A DNA stretch of 7,088 nt from assembly GCA_029262955.1 (NCBI GenBank), contig JAJCYL010000690.1, positions 1 through 7,088 on the forward strand, written 5' to 3'. Source of the stretch: Cytophagales bacterium (GTDB lineage Bacteria; Bacteroidota; Bacteroidia; Cytophagales; Cyclobacteriaceae). The stretch's first letter is position 1. Each line of letters opens with the position of its first letter. The notes beneath the pieces are model-generated. The model saw nothing but the letters and a program-made list of their open reading frames with translations. It searched no databases and was not told where the DNA came from. This document shows, in pieces, positions 1-5,049 of the stretch. A program made the position numbers and the translations under genes.

Positions 1-190
1 CATTCCCCTGATTCTCAAGGTTTTTTAAAACAACGCAGGTATCGGAAACATTTTTTGTTTTCAGTGTCTCTTCATAGTCTACTTTAGGTTCTTCCACCGT
101 CAGAGGGCTTACCTCTTTCTTACTCCTGGAAACATCATCAATCACATAGACGTCTTCTGTAATAAAGTATTTTAAAAACTTTGAATCCAT
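1..190 (-). CDS. Hypothetical protein, N-terminal part only (runs off the left edge)
   Basis: An ATG at 188-190 on the minus strand opens a frame with no stop for 63 codons to the window edge. The visible protein begins MDSKFLKYFITEDVYVIDD and is rich in Lys, Glu, Asp and Val. It has no signal peptide, no membrane segment and no motif I recognise, so it is probably cytosolic and no function is proposed. Codon use looks ordinary for the window. It is transcribed divergently from the M28 peptidase gene with 72 bases between the two start codons, so the promoters for both genes must fit in that gap or overlap it. No Shine-Dalgarno sequence precedes the ATG, as is normal in Bacteroidota. The reading is supported by the open frame and by start placement at a divergent junction, but not by homology. 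Confidence 0.6.
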   Translation of the reverse strand, partial: MDSKFLKYFITEDVYVIDDVSRSKKEVSPLTVEEPKVDYEETLKTKNVSDTCVVLKNLENQGN

Positions 191-262
191 TTATCAAATT
201 TGACAAAGCAAAATATTAAAGCCTGCTTTCTTTTTTTACCTTTTCACTTCAATCTCAACTAA
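191..262. promoter_or_regulatory. Divergent intergenic gap between hypothetical gene and M28 peptidase gene
   Basis: These 72 AT-rich bases lie between two outward-facing starts and must carry the 5' signals of both genes. A pyrimidine-rich run (about 228-250, with seven consecutive T) precedes the peptidase gene. I see no exact TAnnTTTG element on either strand; the nearest on the minus strand is a one-base-short TATTTTG. The regulatory role is inferred from gene orientation only. Confidence 0.3.
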
Positions 263-1636
263 ATGACGCGAATAATAATAGTTACTGTCCTAATTCTCAT
301 TAACATCTGCGACGGCTACGGTCAAAGTGATGCTGAAATGATCCGAAAAGTCTACGATGAGGTGCTGCAAAATGGGCAGGCTTATGAACAATTGCGATTT
401 CTTACCAAACAAATAGGTCCCAGGCTTACGGGATCACCTCAAGCCGCTGCTGCGATAGATTGGAGCAAGGAAGTTATGGAAGATCTTGGTTTTGACAATG
501 TGTTCTTGCAGGAAATGATGGTTCCACATTGGAAAAGAGGAGAAAAGGAGATTGCTAGAATTGTAAACTCTGAGAAACATGGTACGGTGGAATTAGACGT
601 GACCGCACTGGGTAATTCGATTGGCACAAGTCCGAAAGGTGTCCTCACCAATGTAGTTGAGGTCAAAGACTTTCTCGAATTACTTAAGCTTGGAGAGGAG
701 CAGGTAAAAGGGAAGATTGTCTTTTTCAATCGCAGAATGGACCCTAAATCTGTCAACACTTTTGCGGCATACGGAATGGCTGGAGATCAAAGACGATCCG
801 GACCATCTGAGGCGGCCAAATTTGGGGCTGTTGCAGTGATTGTCAGATCATTAACGCAGGTAATAGATGACAACCCACACACTGGGGGAACAAGATACGA
901 GGATGAGAATACTCAAATTCCTGCAGTAGCGATTAGTACAGAAGATGCCGAGTTTCTTAGTTCATTACTTAAAGAGGAGCCCGATTTGACTTTCTATCTT
1001 CGCTCCAACGCAATGATGGACAAAGAAAAAATCTCCCATAATGTTGTCGGTGAAATCAAAGGCAGTCAATATCCGAATGAATACATCGCCATCGGTGGCC
1101 ACCTTGATTCCTGGGATCTTGCTGAAGGCGCTCATGATGATGGAGCCGGATGCGTCCAGTCTATTGAGGTCTTGCGGGCGTTGAAAGCAATTGGCTATAA
1201 ACCAAAACGAACCTTGAGAGCGGTCATGTTCATGAATGAAGAGAACGGACTGAGAGGTGGTAGAAAGTATGCCGAACTGGCAGAGACCAATAAGGAAAAA
1301 CATACAGCCGCCATGGAATCCGACCGTGGTGGTTTCACACCCAAAGGTTTTACACTTGACATGGATGAACAAAAGATTCAGCGCATCCACGGATGGAAAG
1401 ATTTATTTAAACCTTACGAAATATTTGTGTTCGAGGCTGGTGGAGGCGGAGCAGATATTGGTCCACTAAAAAGCCAGAATGTACCTCTTATCGGTTTCAA
1501 GCCGGACGATCAGCGGTATTTCAAATATCACCACACCGCAATTGATACTTTTGATAAAGTAGATGAAAGAGAGCTGCATATGGGCGCAGCTACCATGGCG
1601 GCGTTGGTTTATTTGATAGATAAGTATGGGTTGTGA
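263..1636 (+). CDS. Secreted M28-family zinc carboxypeptidase/aminopeptidase (plasma glutamate carboxypeptidase-like)
   Basis: The 457-residue exopeptidase probably trims peptides outside the cytoplasm, in the periplasm or beyond. Residues 1-20 form a signal peptide (hydrophobic IIIVTVLILINI, likely cleavage after GYG). Residues about 110-250 resemble a PA-type inserted domain. The M28 catalytic core follows from about 258 to the end. Di-zinc site residues are readable: His280 in GGHLDSWD, Asp292 in HDDGAG, the MNEENG motif with Glu326 as likely general base and Glu327 as ligand, Asp354 in ESDRGG, and His424 in KYHHTAIDT. All expected metal positions are present, so the enzyme should be active. 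Length fits the PGCP/CPQ-like branch. The start is fixed because an in-frame TAA (260-262) abuts the ATG. The gene converges on the LVIVD lipoprotein gene, sharing a terminator. Exact substrate is unknown; glutamate preference cannot be inferred from sequence. Confidence 0.93.
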   Translation: MTRIIIVTVLILINICDGYGQSDAEMIRKVYDEVLQNGQAYEQLRFLTKQIGPRLTGSPQAAAAIDWSKEVMEDLGFDNVFLQEMMVPHWKRGEKEIARIVNSEKHGTVELDVTALGNSIGTSPKGVLTNVVEVKDFLELLKLGEEQVKGKIVFFNRRMDPKSVNTFAAYGMAGDQRRSGPSEAAKFGAVAVIVRSLTQVIDDNPHTGGTRYEDENTQIPAVAISTEDAEFLSSLLKEEPDLTFYLRSNAMMDKEKISHNVVGEIKGSQYPNEYIAIGGHLDSWDLAEGAHDDGAGCVQSIEVLRALKAIGYKPKRTLRAVMFMNEENGLRGGRKYAELAETNKEKHTAAMESDRGGFTPKGFTLDMDEQKIQRIHGWKDLFKPYEIFVFEAGGGGADIGPLKSQNVPLIGFKPDDQRYFKYHHTAIDTFDKVDERELHMGAATMAALVYLIDKYGL

Positions 1637-1643
1637 AAAAGAA

Positions 1644-1686
1644 AGCCACGAATTCAATAACACTCTCCTTCTTTCAATTCGTGGCT
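1644..1686. terminator. Bidirectional stem-loop terminator between convergent genes
   Basis: Perfect 11-base inverted repeat: AGCCACGAATT at 1644-1654 and AATTCGTGGCT at 1676-1686, with a 21-base loop. It fills the 51-base gap between the M28 stop (1634-1636) and the LVIVD stop (1688-1690). Read on the minus strand the stem is followed by TTCTTTTTC, a reasonable U-tract for ending the LVIVD transcript. Read on the plus strand it is followed by GCTAATTTTG, a weaker and later T-run for ending the M28 transcript. The loop is longer than in classical intrinsic terminators, which lowers certainty about efficiency but not about the fold. Confidence 0.75.
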
Positions 1687-1687
1687 G

Positions 1688-2845
1688 CTAATTTTGTCGC
1701 TCAAAAGAGAAAACATACAATCCGTTGTCAATATCAGAAACGTAAATATTGCCTGTCCTTTCATTGACATAAACTCCAAAAGCACCCTGAAAAGCGAAGT
1801 CTATTCCGGTGCCTCCAATAGCATTAGTATCAAACTGATCTAGCAAAACCGGGTTTGAAGGATCCTCAATATTGTAAACTCTAAGACCGGCATCATAGTG
1901 GGCTGCGTATAACAACCCATTTCTTATATATACATTATGCGCTACAGTCAAGTTATCGGATATTGTGCTGAGCAATGTCGGATTAGCAGGGTCACTTACA
2001 TTCCAAAAGGACAAGTCAAAACCGTCAACATTGGGAAGTTTGGTTTCATCGGAGATGACCAGAATATTGTTATCCTCAGTAGCCCAGCCGCAGTGGTGGA
2101 ATATATTCGTTTCACTAATCCTTCCCAGCTCAATTGGTGAAGCCGGATTAGATACATCATAAATGATTGTTCCCAAATCTGTATGATAATCATATAGCCG
2201 ATCCCCAATGACTGTGGCGTCATGGCCTTCTTTTGATTCAGAGTCTTTCCACACAAACACAGGATCACCGGGACTCTGGTTTAAATCGTAAATGTATAAT
2301 CCTTCTCCATCAGCCTTATCTTGTAGATACATAAATCCTTTTTCATCAATAAACACATTATGTGCACGGGGAAATGTACCAACCTGAACAGGGATTTCGG
2401 GATTTGAAATATCATATATCAGACTTGAGCCAGGAAAACCATGACCACCATTTGGGATATACAAATAGTTATTCCAAACTTTCACATCAAATCCTAATAC
2501 ATCCTGGATAACCGAGACAGTCTCCGGATTACCCGGGTCGGTTACGTCAACGATAGTTACGCTGCCAATAAGGTTATTGTCAATGAGACTGGAAAAATCT
2601 CCGATAATGGCATATTCACGAACTCCGTTTTGGTAGCCCCAAACATCGGTGATCAGAACACCTTCTATGGGATGCCTTGATAACATACTTAAGCCACCAA
2701 GCGCAGGGTTAGGCTTGTTATCATCTGTCGATGGATCATCGTCAGAGCATCCTGATAAAATCATAAAAGATAACAGGAATAGAAACCCGGCATTCTTGTA
2801 AATGTTTTTGGAAAGAAGAAGAATGAATGAAGCTGAATTTCGCAT
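1688..2845 (-). CDS. LVIVD-repeat beta-propeller lipoprotein, predicted surface-exposed
   Basis: From the ATG at 2843-2845 the product is 385 residues. It has a lipoprotein signal: hydrophobic FLFLLSFMILSG then Cys33, the predicted lipidated residue. The mature end reads Cys-Ser-Asp-Asp-Asp-Pro, matching the acidic lipoprotein export signal known from Bacteroidota, so it may sit on the cell surface. The body is built of LVIVD-type repeats of about 40-60 residues. Each has a strand, then a Y/W-[DN]-[VI]-[SE]-[ND]-P turn ending x-x-P: about residues 99-107, 144-152, 229-237, 281-289 and 324-332, with degenerate copies near 186 and 375. These blades predict a beta-propeller, similar to the 'choice-of-anchor B' family. 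Conserved HNV and HD positions occur. No catalytic motif or C-terminal sorting domain is seen; function is unknown, perhaps binding. In-frame ATG (2908) and TTG (2920) starts would add 21-25 residues but place the signal peptide unusually deep. Confidence 0.85.
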   Translation of the reverse strand: MRNSASFILLLSKNIYKNAGFLFLLSFMILSGCSDDDPSTDDNKPNPALGGLSMLSRHPIEGVLITDVWGYQNGVREYAIIGDFSSLIDNNLIGSVTIVDVTDPGNPETVSVIQDVLGFDVKVWNNYLYIPNGGHGFPGSSLIYDISNPEIPVQVGTFPRAHNVFIDEKGFMYLQDKADGEGLYIYDLNQSPGDPVFVWKDSESKEGHDATVIGDRLYDYHTDLGTIIYDVSNPASPIELGRISETNIFHHCGWATEDNNILVISDETKLPNVDGFDLSFWNVSDPANPTLLSTISDNLTVAHNVYIRNGLLYAAHYDAGLRVYNIEDPSNPVLLDQFDTNAIGGTGIDFAFQGAFGVYVNERTGNIYVSDIDNGLYVFSFERQN

Positions 2846-2876
2846 GGCGCAAACATTATGATTTAAAATCGGAAGC

Positions 2877-2888
2877 TTCTTCGAAGAA
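2877..2888. repeat. 12-base perfect palindrome upstream of the LVIVD lipoprotein start
   Basis: TTCTTCGAAGAA reads the same on both strands. After one mismatched pair the arms can continue for about four more pairs, including G-T wobbles. It lies 32 bases upstream of the preferred ATG. It could be a dimer-binding operator or a leader hairpin. If translation really begins at 2908 or 2920 it would instead be coding sequence. Function is not established. Confidence 0.35.
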
Positions 2889-2981
2889 CTTTTGAATTGT
2901 TCCGTCATATAAAATAACAACAGAAATGAGAATTGCCCTCCATTAATTAGGACGAAGCCATTCTCAAATCTGCCAATATGC

Positions 2982-2997
2982 CCACCGTGTAAGGTGG
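2982..2997. repeat. Small GC-rich hairpin in the lysS-LVIVD spacer
   Basis: CCACC (2982-2986) pairs with GGTGG (2993-2997) around a six-base loop. On the plus strand it is followed by TTTTAA, but no plus-strand gene ends here. On the minus strand, the direction of transcription from lysS, no T-run follows. It could be a weak leader or read-through structure; a terminator role is doubtful. Confidence 0.3.
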
Positions 2998-3074
2998 TTT
3001 TAAGTCATCTAACTTTCAACTTGAACTGAGGACTATGATGCTATCAATGGGGTCAAACCTTTTTTTCATGTTTA

Positions 3075-3093
3075 AATTCGTGAATTCGTGGCT
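3075..3093 (-). repeat. Gene-end repeat, third copy, directly downstream of lysS
   Basis: On the minus strand, AGCCACGAATT followed by CACGAATT begins five bases after the lysS TGA (3099-3101). Read on the plus strand it is a tandem AATTCGTG, AATTCGTG, GCT. The first 11 bases are identical to both arms of the terminator at 1644-1686, and the orientation relative to the upstream gene is the same. Unlike that site it has no inverted partner nearby, so it cannot fold into the same stem. An A-rich stretch follows it on the minus strand rather than a T-run. Confidence 0.6.
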
Positions 3094-3098
3094 TTTAC

Positions 3099-4829
3099 TC
3101 ACCCCAACCACCCTTGTACTTCCTCCATTGTAGGATTCTTGACATCATTCAACTTCATTTTCTTTCGCATGCCACAAACGTCATTGAACAATTTGGCTTC
3201 CTTCTGCCCTTTTAGAGTTTCTATGGTAGTAATCCCCAGTTTTTGAAGAATGGGAACCAATTCTGATCTCACACCTTGTGCTTCAAAATTTGCAATTGTA
3301 GCTTCAATGATCCTAACCTCTGGCTTCATTTGTGGAAAGAAGATCACATCCTGAATGGAGGTGGAGTTCGTCATTATCATGCTCAATCGATCTATTCCAA
3401 TTCCTAATCCCGCTGTAGGAGGCATACCATATTCGAGTGCCCGCAAATAATCTTCATCAACAACCATCGCTTCATCATCGCCTCTTTTCCCCAATTTTAC
3501 CTGCTCCTCAAATCTTTCCCTTTGATCAATAGGGTCATTCAATTCAGAGAACGCATTGGCAATTTCTTTCCCATTGCAGATAGCCTCGAATCGCTCCACA
3601 AGCCCAACCTTTGATCGATGTTTTTTGGCAAGTGGTGACATCTCAATAGGATAGTCGGTGATATAGGTTGGTTGAATCAGGTTGCGTTCCACGTTTTCTC
3701 CAAAGATTTCATCTATAATCTTGCCTTTACCCATAGAATCATCCAAAGGAACTTTAAGCTTTTTAGCTGTCTCCCTTAATTTCTTTTCATCCATTTCTGA
3801 GATGTCGATGCCCGTGTATTCCTGTATTGCTTCAAACATGGTATATCTCTTCCATGGTCTTTGGAAGTTAATAATGTGTTCCCCGCATTGCACCTCAGTA
3901 GTCCCGTGTAAATCAATGGCCACTTTCTCAACCATCTCCTCAACAAGATCCATCATCCATTGATAATCTTTATAGGCGACATAAAGCTCAACCTGAGTAA
4001 ACTCAGGATTATGAAATCTTGACATTCCTTCATTTCTGAAGTCCTTTGAAAACTCATAAACGCCGTCAAATCCACCAACTATTAATCTTTTGAGATACAA
4101 TTCATTCGCAATCCTTAGATACAATGTCATATCCAGGGTATTGTGATGGGTCTTGAAAGGCTTGGCGGCCGCACCACCATACAAAGGCTGAAGTATAGGT
4201 GTTTCAACTTCGAGGTAGCCTTTATTATTCAGGAAATATCTCATTGAATTAACCAACCTGGTCCGCTTCACAAAAGTTTCCCGCACTTTAGGATTCACAA
4301 CAAGGTCAACATATCGCTGTCGATACCGTTGTTCTGGGTCTTCAAACGCATCCCACACTTTCTTTTGACCAGCCTCATCTTCCGTAGACTTCACTATTGG
4401 TAGTGGCCTCAACGATTTCGTTAGTAATTTTAAATCAGTGACATGAATTGATATTTCACCAGTCTGGGTAGTAAAGACATACCCACTGACTCCAATAATG
4501 TCTCCTATATCAAGTAATTTCTTGAAGACAGTGTTGTAAAGTGTTTTGTCCTCATCAGGGCACAAATCATCTCGGCGGAGATACAGTTGTATTCTTCCCG
4601 TAGAATCCTGGATCTCAGCAAATGAAGCTGATCCCATTATTCTCCTACTCATTATGCGACCAGCTATCCTCACATCTTTATAATCTGTTTTCAGCTTCTC
4701 GTAATTTTCATGAATATCAGCGCTTGTGACATTCACTATAAAAGATTCTGAGGGGTAAGGGTTTACCCCGAGATTGGTTAATTCCTTTAATTCTTCCCGT
4801 CTCCTTAATTCCTGATCGCTTAATGCCAT
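3099..4829 (-). CDS. lysS: Lysyl-tRNA synthetase, class II
   Basis: Charges tRNA-Lys with lysine in the cytosol using ATP; essential for translation. The product is 576 residues from the ATG at 4827-4829. An in-frame TTG nine bases upstream is possible but less likely. Residues about 52-140 form the OB-fold anticodon-binding domain (VRIAGRIMSRRIMGSASF). The class II catalytic core follows, with motif 1 around 187-214 (LEVETPILQPLYGGAAAKPF), motif 2 at 264-281 (FRNEGMSRFHNPEFTQVE) and motif 3 at 474-482 (GLGIGIDRL, carrying the ATP-binding Arg). The core ends near FPQMKPE (498-504), about where the E. coli enzyme stops. A further stretch of about 72 residues continues to the end, which I recall as typical of Bacteroidota LysS. 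No missing signature residue is seen. The gene is divergent from the TPR gene and is followed by a gene-end repeat. Confidence 0.97.
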   Translation of the reverse strand: MALSDQELRRREELKELTNLGVNPYPSESFIVNVTSADIHENYEKLKTDYKDVRIAGRIMSRRIMGSASFAEIQDSTGRIQLYLRRDDLCPDEDKTLYNTVFKKLLDIGDIIGVSGYVFTTQTGEISIHVTDLKLLTKSLRPLPIVKSTEDEAGQKKVWDAFEDPEQRYRQRYVDLVVNPKVRETFVKRTRLVNSMRYFLNNKGYLEVETPILQPLYGGAAAKPFKTHHNTLDMTLYLRIANELYLKRLIVGGFDGVYEFSKDFRNEGMSRFHNPEFTQVELYVAYKDYQWMMDLVEEMVEKVAIDLHGTTEVQCGEHIINFQRPWKRYTMFEAIQEYTGIDISEMDEKKLRETAKKLKVPLDDSMGKGKIIDEIFGENVERNLIQPTYITDYPIEMSPLAKKHRSKVGLVERFEAICNGKEIANAFSELNDPIDQRERFEEQVKLGKRGDDEAMVVDEDYLRALEYGMPPTAGLGIGIDRLSMIMTNSTSIQDVIFFPQMKPEVRIIEATIANFEAQGVRSELVPILQKLGITTIETLKGQKEAKLFNDVCGMRKKMKLNDVKNPTMEEVQGWLG

Positions 4830-4859
4830 AACAGTCAATAGTTACAATTTTTGAAGCTG

Positions 4860-4867
4860 CAAAGCTA
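4860..4867 (-). promoter_or_regulatory. Candidate Bacteroidota -7 promoter element for lysS
   Basis: On the minus strand TAGCTTTG is an exact match to the Bacteroidota -7 consensus TAnnTTTG. It lies 30 bases upstream of the lysS ATG, which would give a 5' leader of roughly 24 bases. I do not find a TTTG or TTG -33 element at the expected spacing, so support comes from the -7 box and its position only. Confidence 0.4.
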
Positions 4868-4932
4868 ATAATTACAGTCATAGTTAATTGCTTGTTAAAC
4901 AACCAACAGCTTGCTTCATTGGGACATCAGAA

Positions 4933-4964
4933 TTTGTCATTACTTCTGAAAGAAGGTACTTTTA
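4933..4964 (+). promoter_or_regulatory. Candidate Bacteroidota -33/-7 promoter for the TPR gene
   Basis: TTTG at 4933-4936 and TACTTTTA at 4957-4964 are separated by 20 bases. This matches the TTTG / TAnnTTTG arrangement of Bacteroidota promoters except for the last base of the -7 box. Transcription would begin near 4971, giving a leader of about 80 bases before the ATG at 5050. Such short elements can occur by chance in AT-rich DNA. Confidence 0.35.
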
Positions 4965-5049
4965 AGATCCATCCTAACCGACCATTGTTCCAGTAACGGA
5001 AAGTTGATTGAAATTTTGATCACTGAAGAGACTTAAGTAATTTTAAATT

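Larger units (their letters stand above)
2846..3098. other. Intergenic spacer between lysS and the LVIVD gene
   Basis: About 250 bases downstream of lysS and upstream of the LVIVD gene, both on the minus strand. It contains a gene-end repeat next to the lysS stop, a small hairpin at 2982-2997, a 12-base perfect palindrome at 2877-2888, and an A-run (minus strand, 3060-3067). The promoter of the LVIVD gene should be here, but I see no exact TAnnTTTG match; TAATGTTTG, one base too long, lies just upstream of the ATG at 2845. I see no convincing small gene in it. Confidence 0.5.
4830..5049. other. Divergent intergenic region between lysS and the TPR gene
   Basis: 220 AT-rich bases between two outward-facing starts. 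It holds one candidate promoter element for each direction, entered separately. No long inverted repeat, riboswitch-like fold, T-box (which would be expected in Firmicutes, not here) or small gene is evident. Confidence 0.5.

Noticed and set aside
439..759. Minus-strand 106-codon open frame inside the M28 gene
   Set aside because: It lies wholly antisense to a clear peptidase gene with intact motifs, and its translation is low-complexity Ser/Thr/Leu without any domain.
965..1390. Minus-strand 141-codon open frame inside the M28 gene
   Set aside because: Antisense shadow over the catalytic region of the peptidase; no recognisable protein features.
2982..2997. CCACC/GGTGG hairpin followed by TTTT on the plus strand as an intrinsic terminator
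   Set aside because: No plus-strand gene ends upstream, the stem is only five pairs, and on the transcribed minus strand there is no T-run after it.
3070..3095. Direct repeat AATTCGTG AATTCGTG as a CRISPR or microsatellite remnant
   Set aside because: There are only two adjacent units without spacers, and they are better explained as a variant of the gene-end repeat.
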